Part shown: piece by piece, positions 17,365-26,655 of the stretch
Position numbering within the stretch: the first letter of the stretch is position 1
Layout of the letters: every line of letters starts with the position of its first letter
NCBI GenBank assembly: GCA_902761355.1
Contig: CACWJY010000008.1
Location: 1-64,000 of the forward strand
Direction: 5' to 3'
Source: Fibrobacter succinogenes
Lineage (GTDB): Bacteria; Fibrobacterota; Fibrobacteria; Fibrobacterales; Fibrobacteraceae
DNA: 64,000 nucleotides
Notes under the pieces: generated by a model
Database searches by the model: none
What the model was told of the DNA's origin: nothing
The model's input: only the letters and a program-made list of their open reading frames with translations
Position numbers and translations under genes: made by a program

Positions 17365-18342
17365 ATGAAGATAGATGTTGGCATTATTAATTATAACGGT
17401 GGCCGTGAATTGACGGCGTGCGTTAAGAGCTTAATGACTCAAACGGAACCTGTCCGGGTTTTTGTTTTTGATAATGCTTCGTCTGACATGTCTATTCATT
17501 TGCTAAAGACGAGTAATCTTGATTGCAAGGTGATTGAGTGCTCCGAAAACTTGGGCTATGCGGGTGCTTGCAACGGACTCCTAGAAAACATGGATTCCGA
17601 CATTCAGGTGCTTTGCAATATGGATCTGGAATTTGACCCTACCTGGGCCGAAAACCTGTTGCGCTGTTTTGAACGCCACCCTGAAGCGGGCTCTATCGCA
17701 AGCTTGGTGATGGAAAAAAGCGGTGTGGTGAATGCTGTTGGTGTTCAGTTCGGGCCTGATCTTTTTGCCAAAAATGAAGCGAGCGGTTTGAATATAGCTG
17801 AAGCCGACGTCCGTGAAAAAGAGGTCTTTGGTTGCTATGGCGCCGTAATGGCTTTCCGTAAAACGGCGGCGGAGGCGGCGGGCAAACTGGATGCTAGTTT
17901 CTTCTTGTTCTTTGAAGAAACGGAGTGGTATTTCCGCCATAATTTGGCTGGCTTCAAGACGGTCTTTTGCCCTGAAGCCAAGGTTTACCATGAACGTTCG
18001 ATGACGACGGTGCGTTATTCACCTCAAAAATTATTTTATTCGGAACGAAACCGTTTGCGTTCTGCCGTGCGTCTGTTGCCATTGTGGGGGGTGCTGATGC
18101 TCCCGATGCGTGGATTTTTCCGTTACCTGAGTATGGCGAAGGGTGGGGTTCCCTCGCAGTCTGGTGATGGTAAAAAACTTTCGAAGTGGTCTATCTGTGG
18201 TGCCCTAGCCAAGGCATGGGTAGAGGCGATAGAAATGTTGCCAGAGGAACTTGCAAAGAGAAAAAAATATCGCAAGGAATTTGGCAAGGTGGGCGCAAAA
18301 GTTTGCGAAATCCTTAAGGCATATCCGATAACGAATCACTAG
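17365..18342 (+). CDS. Glycosyltransferase family 2 (rhamnosyltransferase-like)
   Basis: 325 aa. The GT-A fold begins at IDVGIINYNGGRELTACVKS, continues with VFVFDNASSD and NLGYAGACNG, and has a CNMDLEF segment at the nucleotide-sugar/metal site. FLFFEETEWYFRHNLAGF is the acceptor/catalytic-acid region typical of rhamnosyl- and galactofuranosyl-transferase-like GT2s. It probably adds a sugar to a cell-surface polysaccharide at the cytoplasmic face. The start is taken as the ATG at 17365, with AGG 5 nt upstream; a GTG two codons earlier is the alternative. The C-terminal tail is basic and helical, consistent with membrane association. Confidence 0.85.
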   Translation: MKIDVGIINYNGGRELTACVKSLMTQTEPVRVFVFDNASSDMSIHLLKTSNLDCKVIECSENLGYAGACNGLLENMDSDIQVLCNMDLEFDPTWAENLLRCFERHPEAGSIASLVMEKSGVVNAVGVQFGPDLFAKNEASGLNIAEADVREKEVFGCYGAVMAFRKTAAEAAGKLDASFFLFFEETEWYFRHNLAGFKTVFCPEAKVYHERSMTTVRYSPQKLFYSERNRLRSAVRLLPLWGVLMLPMRGFFRYLSMAKGGVPSQSGDGKKLSKWSICGALAKAWVEAIEMLPEELAKRKKYRKEFGKVGAKVCEILKAYPITNH

Positions 18343-18354
18343 CCTTAGCCTACT

Positions 18355-18366
18355 ATTTTCTAAATT
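18355..18366 (+). promoter_or_regulatory. -10-like CTAAATT element of dnaE
   Basis: ATTTTCTAAATT ends 6 nt before the dnaE ATG, with no SD between them. The predicted TSS coincides with the start codon. Confidence 0.5.
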
Positions 18367-18372
18367 GCAGAT

Positions 18373-21300
18373 ATGGCTTTTGTTCATCTGCAAGTTCATT
18401 CCGAATTTTCTGTTTTACAGGCTTCTGCCCGTCTTGATGATATTCTAGCGGCTGCAGCCGATGCTAATGCTCCTGCCGTGGCGCTTACAGACCACGCAGC
18501 TATGTTTGGTATCCTGGAAATTCAGACCCGCGGAAAGGACATGAACAAGGCCCGCAAAGAAAAGGGTCTTCCTCCGGTCAAGACGATATACGGCTGCCAT
18601 GTTTATGTGGATACATCGAGTGCAAATCAGAAAGACCCGATGACTTTTGAGCGTCTAACCCTTTTGGTAGAAAATGAGAAGGGTTACTATAATCTGCTCC
18701 GCATCGTGAGTTACCGCTACGAAGATGGTGATCGCTGGGCCGAAATTCCTTCTGTTCCGCTTTCGGTGATTGAAGAACACAAAGAAGGTGTTATTGCCAT
18801 TGCGGGTGATTTCTTTAGCAAGTATGGTCAGAATGTGGCTGCGGGGCGCAATAGCGTTGCTCGCGAATACATGGATGCGCTCGACAAGATTTTTGATCAT
18901 GACCATCTATACATTTCGGTTTGTGATAACGGTGTTCCGGCACAAAAACTGCTGAACGACTATAATGTAAAGTTGGCTGGTGAGCTAGGACGCGAAATTG
19001 TGGCTGTGGGCGATGTGCATTATATCAAGGCCGAAGATGCTCAGGCTCACAAGATTTTGCGCTGTATTTCGTTAAAGGAAACGTTGAATGGCTTTGATGA
19101 CAAACGTTTTCCGACCGAAAAATTCTATTTCCGCAGCGAAGCCGAAATGGTGGAACTGTTTGGGCATATCCCGGGTGCCATCGAAAATACGGTTAAGATT
19201 GCAGAACGTTGTAACTATACGGTCAAGACTGGTATCGGTGACGAATTCTGGCCTCGTTTTAAAATACCCGAAGATTTTTTAGCCTCTGATGAATACCAAA
19301 ACATCAAGGCGATTATGAAGGCGGAGTATGATGCGGAATATCCTGTTGTCCGTGAACGTGAAGTCAAGGGCGTTATCAAGGATAAAAAGAAAAAGGTTAC
19401 CGCGTCTTATTGTGCCGATAAGGGAATTGCCGAAGATGCCTTGACGGATGAGGATAAGGCCGAAATAGAACGTTTGTCCCAGCCGGAATTCTTTGATGAT
19501 GAGGACTACAAGGCTTGGGATAAAGCGGTGCATCGTTGGTGTAAGCCGGGTGGCGATGCCGACATTTACATTACGCACCTCTGTAACGACTTTTTGCATT
19601 GGCGTTTCCCCGACGAAAATTTCAAGTTCCCTGAACATGAAACCGATGTGGGCAAGCGCATGTACAAGGAACTCAACTGTATCCGCAACATGAACGTGGC
19701 GGGTTACCTGCTCATTGTGTGGGACTTCATTAACTGGGCTCGCCGAAACGGAATTCCCGTAGGCCCGGGCCGTGGTTCTGCAGCAGGTTCCTTGGTAACT
19801 TACATTATCGGTATCACCGACATTGACCCTTTAAAGTTCGACCTCCTTTTTGAACGTTTCTTGAACCCGGAACGTGTGTCGATGCCGGATATCGATACTG
19901 ACTTTGCGGACCGTGACCGTGGTCGCGTGATTCAGTACGTGACGGATAAGTATGGCAAGGAATGCGTGGGCCAGATTATTACCTACGGTATGCTTAAGTC
20001 GAAGGCGGTGATTACCGACGTTGCCCGTGTGCTTGGATTCCCGCCGGCAGAAGCGAAAACGATTACGAAGCTGTTCCCGCAGCGCACTTTGAACTTTAGC
20101 CTCAAGCAGGCTTGGACGGGTAAAGACAAGAAAGGTAACAACCTCGAAGATGGTTACAGTCCGGAACCGCTGCAGGCGCTCATCAATAGCCGCGCCAGTT
20201 ATCAGAACTTGTGGGATGTCGCTAAAAAGCTCGAAGATTTGCCGCGCCAGACGGGTGTGCATGCCTGTGGCGTGGTGATTACGCCGACTCCGATTTATAA
20301 CCTTGCTCCTTTGTACCGAGCCGCCCCCGAAGATACTCCGGTGGTGATGTACGACAAGCATTACGCCGAAGACATTGGTCTACTTAAGATGGACTTCCTT
20401 GGGCTCATCAACTTGTCTATCATTCAAGATACGGTGAACATGGTCAAGAAAAATCGCAAGATTGATGTTGACATGAGCCATATCCCGCTCGATGACAAGG
20501 AAACTTTTGAGTTGCTTGGTCGCGGTATGACGACGACGGTGTTCCAGTTCGAATCTCCGGGTATGCAGAAGTACCTTCGTGAACTGAAGCCGACCCGAAT
20601 TTTTGACCTGATCGCTATGAACGCCCTGTATCGACCGGGGCCGATTGACCAGATTCCGCACTTTATTGCCCGTAAGAACGGTCAGGAAGAAATTGACTGT
20701 TATCACCCGGATTTGGAACAGGTCCTTGGCGAAACTTATGGCGTGATTGTGTACCAGGAACAGGTGATGAAACTTGCCCAGATTCTGGGCGGCTATTCGC
20801 TGGGTGGCGCTGACAACATCCGCCGTATCATGGCTAAAAAGATGCCCGAAAAGATGGCGAAACTCGAACCGGAATTTTTCGAGAAATGCCTTGCCAAGGG
20901 CTATGACCGCGCCATGATTCAGAAGGTGTGGGATGCTGTGCTTCCGTTCTGCGGATACGCATTTAACAAGAGCCATGCAGCCGCGTACGCATACGTGGCT
21001 TACCAGACGGCTTACCTCAAGACGCATTACGGTCCTGAATATATGGCTGCTTCGATGACCTCGAAGATGGGCAAGACCGAAGATATCGTGACGATTATCT
21101 TGGAATGTAAGCGTCTCGATATCGAAGTGGTTTCGCCGAATATCAATGCCTCGATGGGAGAATTTGTTGCAAACGAACAGGGACAGATCCTCTTTGGTCT
21201 TGCAGGCATTCGTAATGTGGGCATTGCTGTTGTCGAAGATATTGTTGCAGAAAGAGAACGCCGCGGAAAGTATAAGGATATTTTTGATTTCTGCAAGCGC

Positions 21301-22233
21301 GTTGCTGAATACCAGGGCGAACAGAAAGAAAAACGCGCTCCCATGAATAAGCGCTTAATCGAAAGCTTGATTATGGCGGGTGCCATGGATGACCTGCCGG
21401 GGAGCCGCGCGGTTCTCATGGCAACTGTGGACCGCGCGATGGAAGTGGCCTCTAGGCATCAAGAAGATAAAGACCGCGGACAGATGTCGCTGTTTGATAT
21501 GGGTGGCGGTGCGCCTTCGATGGATAGTTCTGCAGAAGTCCTTGAAGAAGCCGAAGAATGGACCGCGATGGAAATGCTCAATAAGGAACGCGATGTGTTG
21601 GGCATGTTCCTCTCGGGGCATCCGCTTGATGAGTTCCGCCCTGAATTGCAGGGCTTTACATCGTGTTCCTTGGATGAAGAAGAGTTGGCTCGTCACGAAG
21701 GCGGAACCGTTATTGTTGGTGGCGTCGTGACCAAGTTGCGTTCCATTGAAACTAAACGTGGCGATACGATTGGCTCGGGCTCGATTCAAGATTTCCACGG
21801 CGACCTGGAAATGTTCTTCAAGAAAGACTTGTGGGAAAAATTCCGCGATACCGTGGCCTTGGATGATCGTGTTTTGGTAAAGGGCTCGTTGGAACGTCAG
21901 CGCATGGGCGATGGCATGCAGGTGGTGGTCGAAGAAGTTATTCAGCTAGACCGAGTGCGTTCCGATATGGTCAGCCATCTTCATATGATTATTTACTCTT
22001 CGATGGTAGATGATACTTTTACCGAAAAGCTGTTGACGGCGATGGAAAAGTTTGAACCGTTCGAAGGAGAGCGTGGCTGTGAAATTGTGGCTCACGTCGA
22101 AACGGAGTCGGGCAATGTCCATGTGCTTACGCTCAAGAACAAAAAGGTTGTTTATACGCCCGAATTATTGCAGTTCTTGCGCAAGGATTTGGGGGCTTTG
22201 AAAGTTTGGGTGTCTAACCGCGCCAAACGATAA
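18373..22233 (+). CDS. dnaE: DNA polymerase III alpha subunit
   Basis: 1286 aa, replicative polymerase. The PHP domain starts at residue 1 (FVHLQVHSEFSVLQ, LTDHAAMFG). The C-family palm shows VGPGRGSAAGSLVTY and the catalytic PDIDTDF near 505-511. Finger motifs include QTGVHACGVV, LKMDFLGL and FNKSHAAAYAYVAYQTAYLK. A helix-hairpin-helix region and an OB fold (GTVIVGGVVTKLRSIETKRG) follow. An acidic/Lys-rich segment of roughly 100 residues (about 305-410, with KDKKKKV and YITHLCNDFLHWRF) separates PHP from palm and is longer than in E. coli DnaE. No SD precedes the start. lpxB follows after 1 nt. Confidence 0.96.
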   Translation: MAFVHLQVHSEFSVLQASARLDDILAAAADANAPAVALTDHAAMFGILEIQTRGKDMNKARKEKGLPPVKTIYGCHVYVDTSSANQKDPMTFERLTLLVENEKGYYNLLRIVSYRYEDGDRWAEIPSVPLSVIEEHKEGVIAIAGDFFSKYGQNVAAGRNSVAREYMDALDKIFDHDHLYISVCDNGVPAQKLLNDYNVKLAGELGREIVAVGDVHYIKAEDAQAHKILRCISLKETLNGFDDKRFPTEKFYFRSEAEMVELFGHIPGAIENTVKIAERCNYTVKTGIGDEFWPRFKIPEDFLASDEYQNIKAIMKAEYDAEYPVVREREVKGVIKDKKKKVTASYCADKGIAEDALTDEDKAEIERLSQPEFFDDEDYKAWDKAVHRWCKPGGDADIYITHLCNDFLHWRFPDENFKFPEHETDVGKRMYKELNCIRNMNVAGYLLIVWDFINWARRNGIPVGPGRGSAAGSLVTYIIGITDIDPLKFDLLFERFLNPERVSMPDIDTDFADRDRGRVIQYVTDKYGKECVGQIITYGMLKSKAVITDVARVLGFPPAEAKTITKLFPQRTLNFSLKQAWTGKDKKGNNLEDGYSPEPLQALINSRASYQNLWDVAKKLEDLPRQTGVHACGVVITPTPIYNLAPLYRAAPEDTPVVMYDKHYAEDIGLLKMDFLGLINLSIIQDTVNMVKKNRKIDVDMSHIPLDDKETFELLGRGMTTTVFQFESPGMQKYLRELKPTRIFDLIAMNALYRPGPIDQIPHFIARKNGQEEIDCYHPDLEQVLGETYGVIVYQEQVMKLAQILGGYSLGGADNIRRIMAKKMPEKMAKLEPEFFEKCLAKGYDRAMIQKVWDAVLPFCGYAFNKSHAAAYAYVAYQTAYLKTHYGPEYMAASMTSKMGKTEDIVTIILECKRLDIEVVSPNINASMGEFVANEQGQILFGLAGIRNVGIAVVEDIVAERERRGKYKDIFDFCKRVAEYQGEQKEKRAPMNKRLIESLIMAGAMDDLPGSRAVLMATVDRAMEVASRHQEDKDRGQMSLFDMGGGAPSMDSSAEVLEEAEEWTAMEMLNKERDVLGMFLSGHPLDEFRPELQGFTSCSLDEEELARHEGGTVIVGGVVTKLRSIETKRGDTIGSGSIQDFHGDLEMFFKKDLWEKFRDTVALDDRVLVKGSLERQRMGDGMQVVVEEVIQLDRVRSDMVSHLHMIIYSSMVDDTFTEKLLTAMEKFEPFEGERGCEIVAHVETESGNVHVLTLKNKKVVYTPELLQFLRKDLGALKVWVSNRAKR

Positions 22234-22234
22234 G

Positions 22235-23338
22235 ATGAAGGAACGAACCCGCTACATTTTAGTCTGCGCAGGCGAAGATTCTGGGGATTCCATAGGCGAA
22301 TCCTTGGTGAAGGCGATTGTGGCTGATGCCCGTTTTGAGGCTGTAGGCGCCGGTGGAATACGGATGCAGAATGCTGGCTTATGTTCGCTTGTTGAGTACG
22401 AAATTTTGCCTGTCTCTGGTTTTGGCGATGTGGTGCCTAGGTATTTTAAACTGCGTCAGAGCTTTAATCAGTTGAAAACGGCACTTGAATCGCCGAATTG
22501 TGTTGGACTTATTGCAATTGATTATCCGGGCTTTAACATGAAATTGGTTGCGCTAGCGGGGAAGTTACGCAAGCCAGCCTTGTATGTTGCTCCTCCGCAA
22601 GTGTGGGCCTGGAAGCGCAAACGTGCCAAGGAGTTGGCAAAAAATCCGTTTGTAAAACTTGCTGTGTTCTTTGATTTTGAAGAGACTGTTTATAAAGATG
22701 CTGGCTGTAATGTCGTTCGTGTACAGCACCCGTTTGTTAATTCGAAATTAAATGATTCTATCGTTCTAGAACCCCAAGGCGATAAAATCCGTTTATCGTC
22801 AAAAATCATTCTCCTTCCAGGAAGTCGCAAGTCACAGGCTCTGCGAAATTTGCCGATTTATTTGAAAACAGTGCAAGATGTTCAGAATGTTGTTGTGATT
22901 GCAGCTCGTCAAAAGTTGGTGCCTGTTTTTGAAAAGTTTGGTCTGCAAGTCGTGGTTGCACCCCAAACAGCTGAAGAAAGAATGGCTCTGTATCACGCTG
23001 CCAAATATGCCATTGCCGCTCCAGGGACAGCAACTTTAGAGCTTGCTTTATCTGGAAAATCGATGCTGATTTGTACCAAGCCGGATGTGCTGACTTATTG
23101 CTTGGGACGCTTGTTTATTAGGTCAAAATATTTTGCACTTCCGAATATTATAATGAATCATCTTGTGTTCCCAGAATACATCATGGCTCCTTGGGAAAGC
23201 TATGATGTTCTTCGGCAAAGGATTGCTTCGGCCGTTTCGGTTGCCAACGATGATGTAAGTGCGGAACTTCGCGAGAAGTTGAATGTGGGTAAATCCCTTG
23301 AACAGCTAGCGCTTGAATTTCTTGGCCAGTTCGTCTAG
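22235..23338 (+). CDS. lpxB: Lipid-A-disaccharide synthase
   Basis: 367 aa, GT19 family. It condenses UDP-2,3-diacylglucosamine with lipid X to form the lipid A disaccharide at the inner membrane. Family signatures are ILVCAGEDSGDSIGESLVKA, PVSGFGDVV, IAIDYPGFN, YVAPPQVWAWKRKRAKEL, FVGHP-like VQHPFVN, LLPGSRKSQ and AAPGTATLELAL. It begins 1 nt after dnaE, so the two are probably co-transcribed. Its last 33 nt overlap the 3' end of the convergent mutL gene. Together with lptD later in the window, this shows an LPS-bearing outer membrane. Confidence 0.94.
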   Translation: MKERTRYILVCAGEDSGDSIGESLVKAIVADARFEAVGAGGIRMQNAGLCSLVEYEILPVSGFGDVVPRYFKLRQSFNQLKTALESPNCVGLIAIDYPGFNMKLVALAGKLRKPALYVAPPQVWAWKRKRAKELAKNPFVKLAVFFDFEETVYKDAGCNVVRVQHPFVNSKLNDSIVLEPQGDKIRLSSKIILLPGSRKSQALRNLPIYLKTVQDVQNVVVIAARQKLVPVFEKFGLQVVVAPQTAEERMALYHAAKYAIAAPGTATLELALSGKSMLICTKPDVLTYCLGRLFIRSKYFALPNIIMNHLVFPEYIMAPWESYDVLRQRIASAVSVANDDVSAELREKLNVGKSLEQLALEFLGQFV

Positions 23339-25162
23339 CGTAATCCGCATAAGGGTGGGGTGGCCATAAGGGGACTTGAGCGGTTCTTCGGTGAGCATTA
23401 GTTGACTTACCAACGCTGCCATTTCTTCGGACTTTAGCTTGTCGCCGGCTTGGTAGGCGTTTGTGTTTGCCCATGCCTTGGCGATGGTGTCCTGAATTTT
23501 GACCATGTCGCCTTCGCCCTTATTTTCGTCACCGATATTGTCTAGAAATTCTTTGACTGCTTTAATGGCGCGCGAAAGGGGGAGTGCACTCGGAATCGCG
23601 CGGATTTGATAGGTTTCTCCACCAAAATGCTCAATGTAGAATCCGAGATGCTTAAATTGGTCTTCGACTGATTTTAAAGCTTCGATTTCGATTTTTGACA
23701 AATCCAAAAGTTCCGGGAACAGTAGTTCCTGGCTGTCGAGCGCAGAACCATTTTTCAAGGTGTCTATCGCTTGCTCATAAAGAATTCGAGCGTGTGCCGC
23801 ATGCTGGTCAATGACTAAAAGTCCGTCCGAATCTTCGCCCGCAATATAAGTGTTTGCAATTTGGAAAAAGGTCGGTGGAATCCACGTCGGTTCGGGAGCC
23901 TCTGGCTTAAGGGATTGTTCCCCTTCTAGCGAAATGACTTTGCCCGCTTCGGGTTGGCTAAAGATGTCTTGTACTAGGTCTTCGTCGGGAGTGGTCTTGC
24001 TCCATGTGCGGGGGGCAGAGACCGTTTTAGGGGGCGTTAAGGTCGTTTCTGTGAAATGATATGGTGTGCTTCGCTCCTGCAGGTCTACTGCAACGGACGG
24101 CTGTCTCGTGGGTGCTCCCGTATTTTGGGATTCAGCAATTTCTTCACTTAGGTCAATGAGTGGAGAATGGGCTTCCATGTCCTTAGTGAAGGTGTCGCGG
24201 ATGGCGTGAGTGACCACCAAAAAGACCAAGTTTTGGTTTGCAAAACGGACTTCGCGCTTGGCGGGGTGGACGTTTACGTCGAATTCCATGTCGGGCATGT
24301 CCAAAAACAACACCGAGACGGGCTTACATTGCGCCCCGTAAGGCTCGTAAGATTGCTGTACGGCCTTGCTCACCATCTTGTTTTCGATGGGACGATTACG
24401 GATAAAGAGAAATTGGTGGTTGCGTTTGCCGTTTGTTTCGGTTGTGGGGGAGATATAGCCCCAAACGTGAACCCCCGCTTCGGTATAATCAACAGGTAAA
24501 AGAGCCTTGGCGATCTTAGAACCGATTGCTTCGGCAATGCGGCTGCGGAGTTCTCCTGGGACTCCCGTAAAAACGGTCTTGTCTCCGACCTTGTAATCAA
24601 AACGAATTTCTGGGTGGGCGATAGCGGTTTTTAGGATAACGTCAAAAATGCGGGTAGCTTCTGCGGTATCGCTGCTTAAAAACGTGCGGCGAACGGGGGT
24701 GTTATAGAAAAGGTCTTCGACCAAAAAGGTGGTTCCGCGGCTTGCCTGAATATCTTGCTTTTCGACAACGTTTCCACCTTCTATAATAAGTCTACCCGAA
24801 TCTCCGTCATCGGTTGCGCTAGTAATCGTCAGCTTTGATACGGCAGCGATAGAGGCCACGGCTTCGCCCCTAAAACCGTTTGTATGCAGATGAAAAAGAT
24901 CGTCTGCATTTGTTAGTTTGGATGTAGTGTGACGTAGGTAGCAAAGGTCCAAATCGGCGGCGTTCATGCCTTTTCCATTGTCGGTGACCTGCATTTTCTT
25001 TTTGCCACCCTGTTCTATAGAAACCTGGATTCGGGTAGCTCCTGCGTCAATGGCATTTTCAATAAGTTCTTTTACGGCAGATGCTGGGCGTTCGATTACC
25101 TCGCCAGCAGCGATTTTATTGATGATTTCATCAGATAAGATGTGTATTTGAGCCGTTTTCAT
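23306..25162 (-). CDS. mutL: DNA mismatch repair protein MutL, endonuclease motifs degenerate
   Basis: 618 aa. The N-terminal GHKL ATPase is intact: IAAGEVIERPASAVKELIEN, DNGKGM, THGFRGEA-like TNGFRGEA and RGTTFLVEDLFYNTPVRR. The C-terminal dimerisation domain aligns with endonuclease-type MutLs but has lost their metal site. DQHAAHARILYE (452-463) has Ala458 where DQHA(x)2E(x)4E requires Glu; the later ACHxAVRAG and CPHGRPT motifs read ANTNAYQAG and SPYGHPT. It should therefore bind ATP and MutS but probably cannot nick DNA. The start at 25162 has no SD and lies 5 nt after a CTATATTT box. The 3' end overlaps lpxB by 33 nt. Confidence 0.92.
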   Translation of the reverse strand: MKTAQIHILSDEIINKIAAGEVIERPASAVKELIENAIDAGATRIQVSIEQGGKKKMQVTDNGKGMNAADLDLCYLRHTTSKLTNADDLFHLHTNGFRGEAVASIAAVSKLTITSATDDGDSGRLIIEGGNVVEKQDIQASRGTTFLVEDLFYNTPVRRTFLSSDTAEATRIFDVILKTAIAHPEIRFDYKVGDKTVFTGVPGELRSRIAEAIGSKIAKALLPVDYTEAGVHVWGYISPTTETNGKRNHQFLFIRNRPIENKMVSKAVQQSYEPYGAQCKPVSVLFLDMPDMEFDVNVHPAKREVRFANQNLVFLVVTHAIRDTFTKDMEAHSPLIDLSEEIAESQNTGAPTRQPSVAVDLQERSTPYHFTETTLTPPKTVSAPRTWSKTTPDEDLVQDIFSQPEAGKVISLEGEQSLKPEAPEPTWIPPTFFQIANTYIAGEDSDGLLVIDQHAAHARILYEQAIDTLKNGSALDSQELLFPELLDLSKIEIEALKSVEDQFKHLGFYIEHFGGETYQIRAIPSALPLSRAIKAVKEFLDNIGDENKGEGDMVKIQDTIAKAWANTNAYQAGDKLKSEEMAALVSQLMLTEEPLKSPYGHPTLMRITLDELAKKFKR

Positions 25163-25167
25163 GGCCA

Positions 25168-25175
25168 AAATATAG
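25168..25175 (-). promoter_or_regulatory. -10-like CTATATTT element of mutL
   Basis: Minus-strand CTATATTT ends 5 nt before the mutL ATG; no SD is present, so a leaderless transcript is predicted. Confidence 0.45.
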
Positions 25176-25200
25176 CCATTTGAGGGGGCTGTTTAGTATA

Positions 25201-25213
25201 TTTTTGCTAAATT
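25201..25213 (+). promoter_or_regulatory. -10-like TTTTTGCTAAATT element of the 432-aa gene
   Basis: TTTTTGCTAAATT matches the lptD upstream element (61252-61264) exactly. It would give a leader of about 50 nt that includes a GGTGT-TCCTG-ACACC hairpin near 25233-25247 and an SD (GTGAGG) before the GTG at 25271. Confidence 0.45.
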
Positions 25214-25270
25214 AAAAGCTAAAAGAATGAATGGTGTTCCTGACACCCGTTCAATAGAGTGAGGTAAAAA

Positions 25271-26569
25271 GTGCTTTCAAATCTGTTCCTTCAGCTGACT
25301 CATATCGAGTTACTCATAAAGTATCCGGTCAAGGATATTTTGACTCTAATCAAGCGTGACCCGCGCTTTACGGTCAAGGTCCTTAATGATATATACTTTG
25401 AGGATTCTTTTGTTGATGAAGGCATTCACCGCTTAATCATGAACAATGTGGTGAATTGGCTCTATGAAAGGGGCGAAAATCCAGATACCTTTGTGCAGAA
25501 CATCATTGAACGCTGCGCATCGTTTGAAGCTGTCCCCGCTCGTAGCGTTTTGCGCTCTTACCTCCCTTACGTATCTCAGTTCTATGCAACTGAAGATGTC
25601 CGTCAGCTTTGCCTCGATATTATTCCAAAGCGCTATCCTCTGCTTACCAACTCGAAGTTCCTCCGTCGAGATTTAGTGGATGGCTATCGTAAAGAGTACT
25701 ACACTTATCGCTTTGATTCTCCGGGTCTTTTGATTACGAACCCCATGCGCTGGTTCAACGGCCTTGTGCAGTTGGGGCCCATTTTCTTGAATACCCCTCA
25801 GTATGAATTGATTGAGTATAAGGCATCTCAGACCTCTTTTGTTGAAGCTCTTGAAAACCGTGCTACCGCCGAAGTTCGTGACGATGGTTGTGTTTATGTG
25901 AACGGTCGCCAGGTTGGTAAGTACATGACCTTCGGTGATTGCCTTGATGAATACGGCCTTGATTGGGAGTTCGACGCCGAACGCAAGATGGCATGTATCC
26001 GCGCTACCGAAGATGTTGTCGACGAAAAAGTGGGTGCAGTGCTGATTCATAAGGGCTGCTATTACGGCGCACCGGCTAGCGTGGTCTACTTTGATTATAA
26101 GGCCAACGTGAAGGCTCAGGAACCGTTCAACAAGTTGATGAGCGCAGTCGTTAAGCAGGAATTCGATTCTTGGGAACCCATCCAGAAGGCTCAGGAACAG
26201 CTCCTTGAAGCCATGAATGACTCTGTGACGGTTATCTACTACAAGAGCGATGATTCGATTTCTGTGAATAGCAAGCACTTAATGCGTAACGTTCCGGCTC
26301 GAATCCTTCGTAACCTGCTCCGCGAATATAGCGCTACGGGTCGTGAAGAATTTGAAAACCGTGAATTCAAACGTGACTCGTCTATTTGCATGGACCCGCT
26401 GCGTCCGAACTTCGAAAGCCGCTTGAATCGCGTCATTGCTCATATTAACGGCTCTGATGATCCGGAACATCCGTCCGAAGGCGTTAAGAAGTTCTTTGAA
26501 ATCGAACGCCATCGTCGTGGTGGTTTCCGCTTCGTACCGAAGTGCAAGATTATATTCCGTGAAGAGTAA
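25271..26569 (+). CDS. Unknown protein with a winged-helix-like C-terminus
   Basis: 432 aa, cytoplasmic, not recognised. It starts at a GTG preceded by GAGG at 8-nt spacing. The N-terminal 180 residues look all-helical (LTHIELLIKYPVKDILTLIK, FVDEGIHRLIMNNVVNWLYERG). The middle is mixed alpha/beta (GCVYVNGRQVGKYMTFGDCL). The C-terminal 100 residues (SKHLMRNVPARILRNLLREY, GREEFENREFKRDSSICMDP, NFESRLNRVIAHI, GGFRFVPKCKIIF) have the helix-helix-wing spacing of OmpR-type winged-helix domains. That suggests DNA or protein binding, which is an inference from pattern only. It is monocistronic between divergent mutL and a structured intergenic region. Confidence 0.6.
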   Translation: MLSNLFLQLTHIELLIKYPVKDILTLIKRDPRFTVKVLNDIYFEDSFVDEGIHRLIMNNVVNWLYERGENPDTFVQNIIERCASFEAVPARSVLRSYLPYVSQFYATEDVRQLCLDIIPKRYPLLTNSKFLRRDLVDGYRKEYYTYRFDSPGLLITNPMRWFNGLVQLGPIFLNTPQYELIEYKASQTSFVEALENRATAEVRDDGCVYVNGRQVGKYMTFGDCLDEYGLDWEFDAERKMACIRATEDVVDEKVGAVLIHKGCYYGAPASVVYFDYKANVKAQEPFNKLMSAVVKQEFDSWEPIQKAQEQLLEAMNDSVTVIYYKSDDSISVNSKHLMRNVPARILRNLLREYSATGREEFENREFKRDSSICMDPLRPNFESRLNRVIAHINGSDDPEHPSEGVKKFFEIERHRRGGFRFVPKCKIIFREE

Positions 26570-26655
26570 ACGTTAGTTTACTTGTAATCGGGAATGTAAT
26601 TGATACACATTAAAGAAATAAGATATTTGGTAGTTTCGAAGCGCCAAAAAATGGG

